Origin: Ipomoea triloba
Taxonomy: Eukaryota; Streptophyta; Magnoliopsida; Solanales; Convolvulaceae
Assembly: GCF_003576645.1 (NCBI RefSeq)
Contig: NC_044916.1
Location: 25,271,799 to 25,335,798, forward strand
Direction of reading: 5' to 3'
Length of the DNA stretch: 64,000 bases
Below are positions 11,780 to 25,900 of this stretch, piece by piece. The notes under the pieces are model-generated. The model made no database searches, was not told where the DNA came from, and saw only the letters and a list, made by a program, of their open reading frames with translations. Position 1 is the stretch's first letter. Each line of letters opens with the position of its first letter. The position numbers were made by a program, and so were the translations under genes.

Positions 11780-14700
11780 ATTCATATTGGTGTGTCTCAC
11801 TTTTGAGGTGTCCTTCAGCTTCGTCTCTATAATCTATTAGGTTTTTAATGTTGAAGAGAGGATTGCTTAGGGTTTTACTGGAATCCTGTCCATGCTGTAG
11901 GAAAGCCTGCAGCTATTATCCATTAAGTTTGCCCACTTTCTCTGTCTTCACCTAAATAGGTTCTGGTGATGGCATGTTGCCAACTAGTTTTTTCTTCATC
12001 TGTGGTTCCGTTAGGATTTCACTGGATATTTTCTTTTCTTTCATAGTGTTTTAATCAGTTCTGACCTTGGTGGCTTTGACTTCAATCTTATCTTCAACAT
12101 TGCCATGCATTCAAAGTTAATGAGGATCATATAGCTGTTACCATGCTGTCCCTGCCATAATATGTGGCTTCTGGTCTTTTCATTATTCTTTATCATCAAC
12201 CTCTTCTAAAACGTCTTCCTACATGTGGTTGAATTGTGCTGGTTTCGTTTCTCCTTGCTGTGCTCTTCATAATTATTCTGGCACAGGTTCAGATCGATCT
12301 CTGCTGTTGTGTGCAGGGAGTACTAAGGCTTTTGTCCTGATTGAATACCCTGCTTGGCTTTAGAAGGCCTCCACAAATAAAATTTGATACTCTTATGCTT
12401 GACTTATGAAGGTTTTGCTTTGAACTTTGCTACTAACTTTAATTAACTTATTTCGTTTTTATAAACTTCCTACAATTTCCATTACCTGTTTCTCATCTGT
12501 TCATTGACTCATCGTGTATTTTACACTGGATCTATTTTACAACTCCATATATGATTTCTAAACTAGAAAGAAAAGGCATGAAGAACCAAACCATTTCCTT
12601 TCTTTTTTGTTATAATCATTTGCCTTCTCATTTCCCATCCTTATCCACCTTCACAAACATTAAATTTAGCTTCATTTTAAAACTTCCAAAACTGGTTTGT
12701 TTTATTATACTCTGTTTTGGTAGGATAATTTAAAAAAAAAAAAAAAATCAAATGTCACATACTAACATTCATTTTCTATCTAAATTCTGCCCCATCTTGT
12801 GGATACCATTGTGCCTTTCTGAAACCTTTGATGCTAGCTTTCTTTGGGCTCAATCCACATGCACTATAGAGTTCAGTTAAATGTTTTTGCTTAATCTGAG
12901 GAATAATTTATACCTCGAAACAATATCTCTATTATTTACCTTAGAAGCATATGCTCTTCAATCTCCGAAGGACCTGAAGCAAGAACTAATCTGTGTCCGT
13001 ATTCTTTCAAAACTTTGACTCTTTCTATTGTAACAACGGCTTGTTTGTCTTTTAAATGTGTCTGAATTGTAATGATCTTCAGATTGGTAACTTTCTTCCT
13101 CAATAACTCTCTAGTCCCATTTTCTGTTTCTTCTCTCTGTGAATGCCCTCTCCCCTTTTCTCTTATTTCTCATTGTATGCTAGTATCGTACAAATTTAAT
13201 ATTCTAGGTTTATTCTCTGGCTTTGAGACCTCATCATACTAGGAAAAGTAGCTCTTCTCGTGCTAGTGTTAGGTTCGGTGTCTCGTACTCTTACCATGTA
13301 CTCAAACTGTAGTGGCTACTATTTCAGATTAGGAAGAGATGCAAGGTAGGCATTTAGTGCTCACTTTGGTTCGAGCTTTTATTTCTTTTGAACTAGCTTC
13401 TGGGAGATAATTTTTGGAAGATCTCTCTTGTTGAACGTGATTAGGTAGAACACTTTCTGGAATGTGAAAGATGATTTCATTAGAATATTGCTCTCCTTGC
13501 CCCCTCTTTATTAGAACTCAACTGTCCTCAATTTGCTATGGTCTTCTCCGGTGTTCGATGTGCTAGGAGGATCGGCTAATATCAAGTATTGTGTCCATAC
13601 TTTTGCTCTAGTCTTACTTTCCAGGTGAACTACAAAGGTCTGGGGGCTGGGAGCCCCTGCAGATTCCAGGGTAGGTGATCTGCTTTGTTTTTCCTTTTCT
13701 ATTCCCGATTGCAACAATGTAGTGTTAAGTAACTTATAAGGTGGTATTGCATACATTTTTATTTGTTAGGAGGCATGTAGAATTAGGTGTGGTAGTCGTA
13801 GTCGTTCATATTAGTTTGTGATTATGTTTTCATCAATTGCTTTTGTATTTGTGATTATGTTTTCATCGATTGCTTTTGTATTTGTTAGCAAACTCAGCGT
13901 AGATGGATTTTTTGAATTTTTATTTTTATGTGCTATGTATGCATATATATGTGATGGGATACTTGAATTTTCTTACATTACTGTTAATGACAGCCACTCT
14001 ATGTTGGATATTGATGTTATTTGCCTGTTTAACATTTTCCAGCAAAGAGTTATGGGTTTAATGTTGCAGTGTTGAACTGTTGAAGTATTCATTAGACTTA
14101 CGTTTGAAATCAGCTTGATTGGTGTGAGTGGTTTTATACTCTCATCTCATCTTTAATAGAAGTCTGGAGTCCAAACCTCTTTTTGTGTGGAAAATTAATA
14201 TGGCAAACACTTTGCCCTTAATTGGGCTTTGCTGGTGTGAACGAGGATTAGTTTGAATATGGTACGACCTTAAAAGATGTCTCTTATAGTTATAATCTAT
14301 TCAAGACACTTCGTGGAAAAAAAATAGTCTAAGTTTCAAGAAACCTTCAATTTTGTAATTTCTCCATGTTAATGTTATCTATTAGCCCTCTTTTACTATC
14401 CCTTAATTGTGTGTTATATCATGGAGACAAGGTTCTTATTTATATGAAAGCAGATCCTTTTTCTTCATTCCAGTCACGTTATGACTAATTTTCTATAATC
14501 TATAGCTAGTTATGTCATACTTGAATTACAGCACAAACATATAATCCAATTAAATCAACTTAAAGTAAGTTTATGACATAAACATATAATCCAATTAAAT
14601 TAAATCAGCTTAAAATAAGTTTATAAGCTTTATAGCTGAGTCAAAGTTTTGTAAGTGAAGGGATGATTCAAATAAAAGCTGCAACATGTGATAGTGCAAA

Positions 14701-15312
14701 TAGATTGGTTCGATGTCGAGCTTCGTTGAGATAGAGAAAGAGGGAGTGTTGTATTATTGAGTATAAAAATATAACACAAGTTATGTGGGAAAGAGGGAGT
14801 GTTTATTATTGAATACAAAAATATAACACAAGTTTTGTGAGGCCGTTGCAAGTATACAAGGATTGAGAAGTTAAACTCGTAAAATTTATTATTTGCAATC
14901 TTAGTAAATGATGAGAAATATTACTTAAATTTTTAATTTTTATTCACAACTTTACGAGTATACACTTTTCTTGGAACTCTGATAATAAAAATAACTTATC
15001 ATTGTTTATCACATCAAATCAAAGAATCAAAGTAAAAGAATAAAATAGAGATTGAGAATGGGAGTTTGCCTAGTATAAGTGTATAACTAATAAATAATTT
15101 GCAAAGAGAATGAGTAACTGAACCAAAATAATCGTACCAACAAAAGTACAAAATGCAAGATTTTCAGTTCAATTTCCTGTGGGAATCATCTTCTTAATTT
15201 ATGAGCTACGGAGTATATTACATAAGAGTGATTACAAATTTTCTTGTTCATCCAAAAAAAAAAAGTGCAAAACACAATAAAAATTCTTACTTGTATTTAT
15301 TATTTGTCATAT
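11780..15312. other. 3' UTR and downstream flank of the KH gene
   Basis: About 11780-13800 is less AT-rich than the flanks and has mixed composition, compatible with a long or spliced 3' UTR, but I cannot place the polyadenylation site. Two 33-bp direct repeats lie at 13818-13850 and 13851-13883. Pairs of direct repeats also lie at about 14526-14624 and 14697-14836. No further gene seen. Confidence 0.55.
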
Positions 15313-15825
15313 ATTTCACGAAAAATTAGGCATTGAACTTTCAAAAAGCACAATTAGATACATAAACTCACGATTTTAGTTCAATCCACCCTATTAGCCG
15401 GTTAACCATCAGGTTACTTCCGGTAAGCACATATGTGGCAACTTGGCAAAAAATGTAAAAATTTGACTTGCCACATAAGCATATGTAAAAAAAATTGAAA
15501 TAAAAGAAACAAAAATCAGCTTCCTTCGTCTTCCTAATTTCCCAAATTATCTAGCCCTAAATTATCTAGCAATAAAACAAACAAAAATCACTCAGTCCTC
15601 ACCACATCACCATCGTCACTCAACCCATTCATTTCACCGGCGTCGTCGCACCACTATCTTCACTACATCCTGATCGTTGCTCCACCACTGTCGTCACTCC
15701 ATACTCGCTGGCTTTGTTACACCACCGAAAACAGTCACTTTACTAGCAGTTCAAGGTTTTTTTTTCTTCATCTTCATCATCTTATTCTTCTCATTGTTTA
15801 TTGGGTGTCCTGTAGTTGATAGAAG

Positions 15826-15856
<31 letters not shown>

Positions 15857-16254
15857 GAAACAATGAAATGAAAGAAGAAGAAGAAGAAGAAGTAAGAAGA
15901 AGAAGAAACGAAGAAATGAAACAATGAAATGAAAGAAGAAGAAGAAGAAGAAGAAGAAGAAGAAGAACAACAACAACAGGGAGAAGAAGTAGATGAAGAA
16001 TATGCTAGAGAGAAAATGGGTGAAGTAAAATTAGGGCTTATTTTATAATATTATTTTAGTTTTAATTTTTTTTTTATCTATGCTTATGTGGTGAGCCAAA
16101 TATCAACATTTTTACTAAGTAACGAAGGCATTTATCGAAAGTAACCTGATGGTTAACCGGCTAATGGGGTGGATTGAGCTAAAATCGTTAGTTTATGGAT
16201 CTAATTGTATTTTTTTTTGAAAGTTTAAGAGCTTAATTGATCTTTTGTGAAATG
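15313..16254. mobile_element. foldback element with about 175-bp inverted repeats
   Basis: Left arm 15313-15486 and right arm 16079-16254 are inverted copies. They share TTAGCCGGTTAACCATCAGG, ATTGAACTTTC/ATTAAACTTTC-like ends and TGCTTATGTGG at the inner edge. The centre is non-coding and filled with GAA repeats. No transposase; a non-autonomous foldback or Mutator-like MITE. Confidence 0.85.
15821..15966. repeat. (GAA)n microsatellite inside the foldback element
   Basis: Several runs of AGA/GAA units separated by nearly repeated GTGAAACAATGAAATGAA spacers, so the tract seems to have grown by segmental duplication. Long Arg or Phe/Ser frames here are repeat artefacts. Confidence 0.95.
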
Positions 16255-16666
16255 TTCAAGGTCTATTTGATAATTTTACCTACATTTTATTTTATGAATT
16301 AAATTATGAGAAAATGACATATTTGGTCCATGAGTTATAACCTTAGTGACGACTCAGTCTCTAGGTTATGAACGTATCCATTTGTAGTCCCTCGGTTATG
16401 AGCCAGGTGGTGTTTTTTATCCCTACCGTTAGTGTTGTGTTGACGGTGTTAATTTCAGAGGTAAAAAAGTAAAATACGTAGTATTAAATAAAGAAAAAAT
16501 ATTTCTCATTTTTATTGGTTAGAACCTGTATTATAGGGAGTCTAAGTATTATAGGGAGGAATTCAAAGATGTTCTAAGTATTACACATAGAAATTCTGTA
16601 AGAGATTCTCACTAGAATTTAACTAAATATGGATTTGGGGCTTATGTATTGAAGAAATTCTAGGTA

Positions 16667-17459
16667 GCTTACAAAGACACTACACAACCAGAATTTAAGC
16701 AGCACATTGAGACAATGCAAGTGCTAAATCTAAAGGCAGTTGAGTGGGTTAGTAAAAAGTCTCCACACAATTTCTGTTGAGCTTTCTTTGAGTCATGTAC
16801 TAAGTCTGAGATGTTGAACAATTTGTGTGAGTCCTTCAATTCTTCAATCTTGAAAGTTAGAGACAAACACACTGTAAGCATGGTGGAGTGTTTAAGAATA
16901 TATCTTATGAAAAGAATGCAACATCATAGGGATACAGATGAGGAACAATCCTGTAAAGATTTATCCAAAGATTGTAAAAATTATTGAACAAAATAAGGAG
17001 AAAATAAGTGGCTACATTGCTTATAAGTCAAATGATGATTAATAGCTACAAAACAAGATTTGAAGTTGTTTTGGGTGCACCTAACCACTTGTTCATGTTC
17101 ATGTAGAAGATGAGACTTGACATACATTCCTTGTGCACGTGCAACTTCTGCAATTTCTGAAAATGGTCAAGATCCTATAGAGTATACAAACTGATTTTAT
17201 TCAGTGGAGGCTTATTTGAAGAGTTATGAACTAACTATTCTGCCTATCTCATCTTCAAATCAATGAAGAAAAATAGGAGCACTACCACCCTTGCCTCCCA
17301 AATATAAGCCCCAACCTGGAAGACCTAAAAAGTTAAAGAAGGAAAGATCCTATTGAGAAAGAATTTGTGCCAACTAAACTTGGAAGAATAGGAGAAAATA
17401 AAAAGTTTGGACTTTGTGGCCAACATCGACACAACAGAAGGTGCAAGGCATCCAAAGAG
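16667..17459 (+). pseudogene. decayed MULE (MuDR-type) transposase, C-terminal part
   Basis: A first block reads AVEWVSKKSPHNFC, stop, AFFESC, then LNNLCESFNSSILKVRDKHT and ECLRIYLMKRM. This is the hallmark region (NNxxESFNSxILxxRDKP) between catalytic core and zinc finger of MULE transposases. After frameshifts come SVEAYLKSYELTILPI (SWIM-finger neighbourhood) and KPQPGRPKK-like residues. It ends in a zinc-knuckle relic, FGLCGQHRHNRRRCK, whose first Cys is replaced by Phe. At least three stops and several frame changes show it is dead. The DDE core upstream was not found, so the N-terminal two thirds are missing or unrecognisable. Confidence 0.85.
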
Positions 17460-17479
17460 GTAGTTTTTTTTTTCCTCTT

Positions 17480-17541
17480 ATTCTTCTAACACTTGTTATG
17501 TATATTTATTATTCTTCTAACACTTGTTATGTATATTTATT
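17480..17541. repeat. 31-bp tandem repeat, two units
   Basis: ATTCTTCTAACACTTGTTAT followed by GTATATTTATT occurs twice in succession, next to a SINE fragment. Probably a local duplication. Confidence 0.8.
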
Positions 17542-17542
17542 A

Positions 17543-17625
17543 TAGAATACAACTACCTCATTGAACCTGTGACCTCTCACTTAGAAGGGCCATAGCTATG
17601 CCGCTTGACCACAAGGCCTTTGACA
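17543..17625 (-). mobile_element. tRNA-derived SINE fragment
   Basis: The reverse strand reads CCTTGTGGTCAAGCGGCATA (A-box-like), then TGAGAGGTCACAGGTTC (B-box-like). It matches the head of the SINE at 53539-53671. The body and tail are lost and no target duplication was found. Confidence 0.7.
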
Positions 17626-18007
17626 ATATGTCTACTTGATAAATAGGCTATAAGGACATCTCAAGCTCCCCACTTGATACTCAAAGCAGACAAGAAGCAA
17701 CTACATCAACTACAAAGAAAAAAAAATAGGAAACAACTCCACCCCAAGCAAAAACTGAGAAAGAAGTAGGATGGATTTAGCAAGAATTTGTGATGACCCT
17801 CATTTTGTGGTGTTTTGTATATCAAACTAAATGGTTGATTGTGATGACATTCTTTTTTGTGGTCATTTGTATATCAAACTATGATGACCTTGTGTGTGTT
17901 TTTTTTTTTTTTTTTTTTGTGCATTTGGCTAGAAAATGTTAGAATGTTTGTCATTACGGTGCTGTCATTATTTTTGTTTGGAAGGCCGGTATAACATGTC
18001 AAATATG

Positions 18008-18149
18008 TTTTTTTTGAGTACTACTGCATCTGTTACAATGTAGTATCTGTTCATAACTATTTTCTCAACCTATTGAAGCACAAAGAGACAACAGCGCCTC
18101 CACTAAAGCTCGAACCCACACCCTTCCACATGGGGATGCAACCGGGTGC
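18008..18149 (-). mobile_element. tRNA-derived SINE with target duplication
   Basis: Reverse-strand order is a truncated head (CACCCGGTTGCATCCCC), a B-box-like GTGGGTTCGAGC, the shared body TTCAATAGGTTGAGAAA, and a poly-A tail (poly-T at 18008). CAAATATG flanks it at 18000-18007 and 18150-18157. Same family as 59953-60130 and 63681-63985. Confidence 0.85.
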
Positions 18150-19085
18150 CAAATATGATTAATTATAGGTATAAGTGTATAACATGTGCTGATCATGTTT
18201 TGTTGGAAATGTTAGTTGAACATGTAAAAGATGACCAATTGTAGGTATACCATGTGCTAAACATATATTAATGTAAATATGTTTGGTATACATTGGAATT
18301 GTCCTACTTCCTTTAGCAGTATACAGATGGATTATGTTCTCACAAAAAAAAAATACAGATGAATTATGTACTTCTTTATTCATTTCTACTTTCAATTGAG
18401 AGTATACTTTAATTCAACTTGAAAAAAACTTTAATTTAAATCGAACACAACTTTTAATTCAAATCATGCATTACATAATCTAACATTACACAATATTGTC
18501 AAACCACATGGACAGTTTGCCTTCCCTTCCCACATTTAACACAGCAGCTGCAAGTTTGCTATCCACATGGACAAGAAAAAATAAATGAAAATTAGTATTT
18601 GAAATCCACATAGATTAGAAAGGGAGTACAATTGCTGGGATAATGTTAGTCTTACTACTTGATAGGCCAATTACACCACGAGAGTGGCTTGACAATGGAA
18701 ACATCTTCCAAGAATCATGATCAATGCATTAAACTACTTCCTATACTTAAGGTCATTCTATTGTATCCAATCAAGGAACACCTAGTCATAGTTCCCCTCC
18801 ATTCACTTAATTGCTTCTTTACAAGTACTTTTAATAGTTTCTTTACAATTACTTGTTACTTTCATAATGCTCTTGAGACCTAGCTTTCTATGGCTCTTAC
18901 GCACTTGTGTTTAATCGTACATTATTCAATTCCCATTTGCTATCCTTAGAGAACGACATCTCAGGAAAGTTTCACCTTTCCCAAACCTTCTTTCCATCCC
19001 ACGCATACTACAACTTTTAGAACACCTTACATTGTAGAAGGAAGAAGAAAAGAATGAGTTATGCGTGAGAGTTTCAATATAAGAA

Positions 19086-19486
19086 TGTAAGACTTTTTCC
19101 TAATACAATATATATTATATATTGTGGGTCTTAATAATGTGATGCAAGTGGACTAGGCCCATTAAGTTATAGGTTGGATTGAACATCTAGGTTTAGTCCA
19201 ATCCACTATTATGCCTATATAAAGCTTGCATTGATGGGATGCAGGACATATAGACAATTATATAGCACCTTAAGTTATGGTACTCATACTGCTCAGAAAA
19301 TACCAGCACACCATCTAGGGTTCTGAGTTAAGTTTGAGACAAAACGATTAACACCCGTGCAGATCTACCGTTCAAGGCATCAACTATGGCTGGAAATATC
19401 AACAACGCGATCTACGCTTCCGCTACTACGAGTTAAGTTTCTCGTAGATTCATTCTGTATGTTTATACAGTATTTATGATCTTACA
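19086..19486 (+). repeat. 5' LTR
   Basis: 401 bp, from TGTAAGACTTTTTCC to ATTTATGATCTTACA. It contains a TATA-like CTATATAAAG at 19215-19224, a likely retroelement promoter. Confidence 0.93.
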
Positions 19487-19488
19487 TT

Positions 19489-19500
19489 TGGTATCAGAGC
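19489..19500 (+). other. primer-binding site (initiator Met-tRNA)
   Basis: TGGTATCAGAGC two bases after the LTR is the standard site complementary to the 3' end of plant initiator Met-tRNA, common in Copia-type elements. Confidence 0.95.
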
Positions 19501-21680
19501 TTTTATGAATTTCTGCCTGGTTGATTGTATTGCCTAATGATCAACATTAATCTATTTCATATACATTAAGTTTTTTTTTTTTTTTGTATATGATTTTTTG
19601 GACTGCTTTTAATATTTGAATTGCTAAATTTTATTTTTTTGTCCATTAAGTGAGGAATTTGTATTTCTTAAATAAAAAAAAAGCAGTATTCTGGTTTTTT
19701 ATTTTCTTTCTGTTTCATCTGATCGTTTTCCCCTGTTCGCTGGTTTACTTCGCTATACGAGATGTTTAGGAGGGGATTGACGTTAGAACTTACAGTATCG
19801 ACGAAGTGCTTGTGCAGCTCCGGTGTCCACTGTCGACGCAGCAATGCAGATTCCTTGTACTGTCGAACCGCAATTCTCTAGCCGCTGCTTTTCATAATCT
19901 CTTCTGGTTTTCCGGCGATTCTATGAAGAAGGCGACAACTGGTTCATGGGCGACAAAGGGTGATGCTGATGGGTTCTCCGCTGTGAGCACTCCAGGCATT
20001 GGTCGCTGCTCCTCAAACTTGGGGCGTCGATAGATCTGTTTTTCAACGACGATGAGGCTTTGCGGCGTAGGAAGGATGCTGGTGTCGCCACAAGGTGGGG
20101 ACGACGTTGGCGGAGGTGGGCAGGGTTACCAGCTTGCCACTGCTGCTCTCCTTCCATGGAAATCAATGGAGCAGAGAGATACGTAAAAGCCAGAGATAGC
20201 GGAGAGATAAGCTGGAGATGGCAGAGAGATACGTAAGATAATTTCCTATTCAAATGCAATTACTTTTATTTACCATATTTTTTTTTGCCTTATTAAATAA
20301 TAATTATATATTAATTTTGGTAAGGTAATTATATTAGGTTTTAATATTACCATATTACCTTAACTAATATTGGAAATTGTTTAGGCAAATGGTAAATATA
20401 TAATGATTGCTTATTTGTTTTGGAATATTAATGCTCTTTGGTTTTCTTTTAATTTTTGGCATTAAATTCATAATTAAATTATTTTTTAATTTAAGCAAAT
20501 ATTAAGTATTGATTTTGCTATTTGAATTTAATTTAATATTGAAATTTATATTAAATTGCCTAAAGTATTGCAATTTATTTAATTAAGAATATATGTGTTA
20601 ATAATATATTAAATTGTAAATCCAAGTATGCTATGTATTTTTATCAAATAATTATTTTAATTTTTTATTAAAATTATTCTACATTCATGAAAACATACAT
20701 TATGGTTGGATTTAGTATATTATTGACTCATAGGATATATCATTCAATTTTGGATCCTTAGGTCAATTTAGGGTATTATGACATATTAATCCAGCTTGTT
20801 TGGTTTCCCATTTAATTTTGGGCATATTTTAGTCATATATCTCACTTGGATTTTAAAACCTATTTTTGAACAAGCTATTAGGGACCTATATTGGGTCATT
20901 AAAGTATGGATCCACCTTTATTGTTTTATATTTTTCAGTGATAATTATAGGCTTATAGCTATTTTATTTGACTTATAACATGTTTATTATGGTAATAATA
21001 TTGATTATTATGCATAACATGTTTATTAAGTCTTAATTATTACTGACTACCATATTTTGTTCATGGTATTTAATTTATTGTTGGTAATAATCTTAAGTTT
21101 GGATGTATTTTAGTACTAGACCATTTTCATCCATGATTATAGCTTATTTGGGTCATTAAGAATTATAGGCCTAATTTGAGTAATCAAGTGTTATAATCAT
21201 TTGTATTTGGTTTGTTTATGAGCCATTAAGGATTTAATAATTATAATTATTATTTTTGGCCATTAAGAATTATGACTATTGTTTAAGTTGATATATTAAT
21301 AGTTTTCGGGGCCTAATAATAATATTAATTCTTTTAATAATAGTAAGCAATATAGTTGGTATATTGCCTTCACAATGGTAATTTGAGTATTACCCTAAAT
21401 TTTAGTCTCACTAAAAGACATTAAAAGACTTTATTGTCTTGGTTAATTATTATGTGGTGATATGAGATTGACAGTAGGCATCCCCTTAATTACAGCCTTG
21501 CCTTTTATATAGTTAATTGGCAATATGTGGTTACTGTTATTAAAGTTTAAGGGCTAATCTCGTTTATTACAGTTCATAATAATAATTATTTCTTGGTAAT
21601 CTATTAAGTTTGAAAAGATTACCTATTTGGTGATTATTGATAATGGTAATTAAGTCCTACCATTAAACCATTAAGTATAA
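19501..21680 (+). other. left internal region of the LTR element, non-coding
   Basis: A more GC-rich patch at about 19700-20240 gives short frames in both directions, but none resembles gag. It may be a captured gene piece or packaging region. 20250-21680 is AT-rich with no frame of note. Confidence 0.7.
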
Positions 21681-22690
21681 CTAGTATTTTCGCCCGTGCG
21701 TTGCACGGAATGGATTTGTTATAATATTTAAAGAATATTTGGATCAATATACAATTATATATATTATAACATCGAATATTATATAGCGCAATTGATGAAA
21801 TTGATTGGATCGATTATGTTTTCTGATGTTTTCCTTTGAATTAGAACAAATAATTGTCCAATTACAAGGGCGTGGATAAATTTTTTTTATTATATATTGA
21901 GATAATAAAAATAAAGATGAAATTATAAAAAATTCTAATATTGAACGTGTACATTTATTTGATTATAAGATTAGTACAAAAATATTACTCAATTAATTGA
22001 ATAATATATGACTTGTTTGTCTAAAATTATCTTAAAAAGATCTATAAGTAATATGACTTATATAATTATATTATTACTAAAATAAATATGAGAAAATGAG
22101 AAATAAATTAATTGTAATTATTATAAAAATAAATTCAACGACTAATGCTTAACTTAATTATCATAATAATTATTAGGCAATTATTATTAGTCAATTACAC
22201 TAATATATGTGTAATTATACTTTTATACTTTAAGTATATTCATTTTCCCCATATTGCATTTAGTTTTATCTTCCTCCTCCATATTTGAATGAATTAATTT
22301 TGATTATTATAAAAATCTAACAACCCATGTTCAATTAATTTTTTTAAAGTTTAAATAACTTAGAGTTTTCAAAAGGAAAGTATAATTAATTATTAAAGTT
22401 TTTAAATAATTTTCAGTCAATTAGTAATATCCTTTTCTTTTCCCGATAAATGATTTTACTTTTATTAATAGTGTTGATACGTGAGTATACATATTATCAA
22501 TTTATAGATATTAGTTAATTTCTATTTTACATTTTCTTAACAAATAAGCTTTATTAATTATTTGACCAATAAAATATTTCATTAATTGACTACAAATGTT
22601 TAGGCGGGGAATGAAATAAGAGGATTTTACTTTTATATATAGTATAGAATATAGATTACGATCTTTTTATATTTTAAATCAATTAGTAAT

Positions 22691-22933
22691 ATCATTTTTC
22701 TCGGAATAATGATCAAATAAACCACTAAACTAAACACAAAACTGCAATTAGGCCATCGAACTCAAAAAAAATGCAATTGGATTCCTGAACTATATAAACT
22801 CATGCAATTAAGTACAAATTGACATGTTTTCAAAAAAAAAAGTCCAAATTGACCTGTTTACCTACAATTGTGATGACATGGTGGTTACTAATTTTAAAAT
22901 AAACTTTTTAAATAATTTTAATTAAAATAATTA

Positions 22934-22964
<31 letters not shown>

Positions 22965-25900
22965 TTAAAAAAAAAACAGACGTCTCCGGCAGTTCTTCTA
23001 TTTTTTTTTAATTATTAGTTCCGATTGTTATGTGTAAATTAATATTAGGCAACCTTATCTAGGAAAAATAAAAAGAATTACGTAGTAATATTTACCTAAT
23101 TTTCGTTCCATTTTTAATTGATGATGTAGAATATTATTATTGAAATATTTCCGTTTCATTTTTAATTTTCGTTCCTTTTTTAATTTATCTTTAATATTGT
23201 TTATAATATGCCTTTATTATTTATGATGTAGAATGTTTTCCCTTTTTAATTAAATTGCAATGATATGACCATTTCCTTTTTCATTTTAGTTAATTATGGA
23301 TTTTTTTTTATTTACAGTCAATTATTAATATTCATTTCCTTTTATATATTCAATCAATTAGTAACATCAGATTCATTTTTAGTCAATTTTTTTTTATTTT
23401 CAGTTAATTAGTCAATTAGAATAATAGATCCACTGGTATTTTTAATTAATGATGTAGAATATTATTATTGAAATATTTTTATTCTAATTGTAATTTACCT
23501 TTACTATTGTTTAAAATTTAAAATATGCCTTTACTATTCTTATGTTTTTATATATAGTATAGATTAATATTATGCCAATTATGACGTCCATGTATTATGA
23601 ATAAGTATGGTAATTAAGGAGTATATATTATTATTAAAAAAATAATGTATATTTTAATTTCGTTTAATTATGGACGTAATATGTGTATGTTTAATTTTCT
23701 TTAATTTTATCCGTAATATATATGTGTATGTTTAATTTTCTTTAATTATGTCCGTAATATGTGTACCATTAATTTCTTTAATTGATTAGATAAAATTACG
23801 GCAAGTATAAAAAACCGTTTAATAAAAGTATAATGTTTGATCTAATTTCTCAATGACCATAATTATTAAGATTTTATTCCAAAGTAACCATTAGCATAAT
23901 TTTATATGTGTAATAATCTGTGAATTGAAATAATTTACATAATTGTATGGACGTAATAATATGTGAATTAGCATAATAATACGTGAATTGAAATAATTAT
24001 CATAATTTTGTTAATCTCCTCTAATTATGGATGTAATATGAGTATTATCAATTTCGTTAACTGATTTGATAAAATTTATATTACGAACAACAATATTAAT
24101 TCATTAGTTGTCATAATTTTTAAGATTTTATTCAAAAGTAATCAAATGAAATGCACGGGTAATTGACATTATCTGAAGTAAAAATATATAAAATTATCGT
24201 AAGAATGAAATCTCTATGTTTAATGACCATAATAAATTTAGATGTTAAATATAGTTGGTAATTACCACGGGTTATTTAGATGGTAAATAGTATATGGTAA
24301 TTACCTATATATATTAGCATATTAAACGGATTAACATATGGAACAATGTTATAAAAAAAGGAAAGAAGCCTTTTAGATAAAATATATTAGGAATAATATT
24401 AATTAATTAAAATATCATAGGAATTTTTCAATTCTATATTTATAATTACCTTTATAAACAGATTTAATAGGAAAATTTAGTTACAAACTTATATTAAGAG
24501 TTATGGATTATTATTATTATATTATTATTATTAATATTAGGAAAATTATATTAAGAATTTTAGATTTATATTACTACGGAGTATTATATTATTATTATTG
24601 TTATTATTATTATTATATTAACATAATAGATTTTAAATCGAGGCTACAAAATTTAATATTATTATTTCATTTATTCAAGTATAGTAATCACCATTTTTTA
24701 ACTAATAAGTGTGAATTGGTATTGTGCAATTAATGATAAAGATTAGCAATAATTGAAATCAACAATCAATGATACAATGACCCATGTTTAGCTTCCAATG
24801 CACCATTTTTTATAAAATGAAGAATTGGAATGATAAAACGAACAATTGGAATGAATAATTGAGGATTTATTCAAGTATAGTAACCACCATTTTTACCGAA
24901 TTACATGAGCATCCGTAAATGGGGAAGATCAAGATTGNATATCAATCAATATAAATATTAATATATAACAATATTACCATATCACTAATCACCAATCACC
25001 AATTAATTAATTAATATTTATATATATATATATACCTATATATATATATATATATATATAAATTAATATTAATATTAATATTAATATTAATATATAACAA
25101 TATTACCATATCACTAATCACCAATCACCAATTAATTGATTTCAAAAAAATCACCAATTAATTATTCTTTTTTAAAATAATCACCAATTAATTAATTAAT
25201 ATTAGTATATATTAATATATTATATATTAATATATTAATATTAAGAATAACACCATATACCATATTATCAATTATCAATTATATATCACCAATCACCCAT
25301 CACCCATTAATATTAACAATATTACCATATTATCATATTATCATTATCATATTACCATAATAATATTATAGGATGGATAATTAATAAAATAATAAAATAA
25401 TAAAATAATAAAATAAACAATTTTACCAAAATACCCCTAAGTTTTGGGGGGAAAATTTGGGAGGAGGAAATTGTTTTTATATATAGTATAGATTAGTAAT
25501 ATCATTTTTCTCGGAATAATGGTCAAATAAACCACTGAACTACACACAAAACTGCAATTAGGCCATCGAACTCAAAAAAATGCAATTGGATTCCTGAACT
25601 ATATAAACTCATGCAATTAAGTACAAATTGACATGTTTTCAAAAATAAAAAAAGTCCAAATTGATCTGTTTACCTACAATTGTGATGACATGGTGGTTAC
25701 TAATTTTAAAATAAACTTTTTAAATAATTTTAATTAAAATAATTAAATAATAATAATAATAATAATAAAATTAAAAAAAAAAACAGACGTCTCCTGCAGT
25801 TCTTCTATTTTTTTTAATTATTAGTTCCGATTGTTATGTGTAAATTAATATTAGGCAACCTTATCTAGGAAAAATGAAAAGAATTACGTAGTAATATTTA

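Noticed and set aside
11780..14075. Additional coding exons after the KH gene stop codon
   Set aside because: The KH5 domain and the stop complete the protein; downstream frames are short and unrelated. Spliced 3' UTR remains possible.
19806..20259. gag-like gene in the GC-richer part of the LTR element
   Set aside because: Two short overlapping frames in opposite directions, with no CCHC knuckle or recognisable gag motif.
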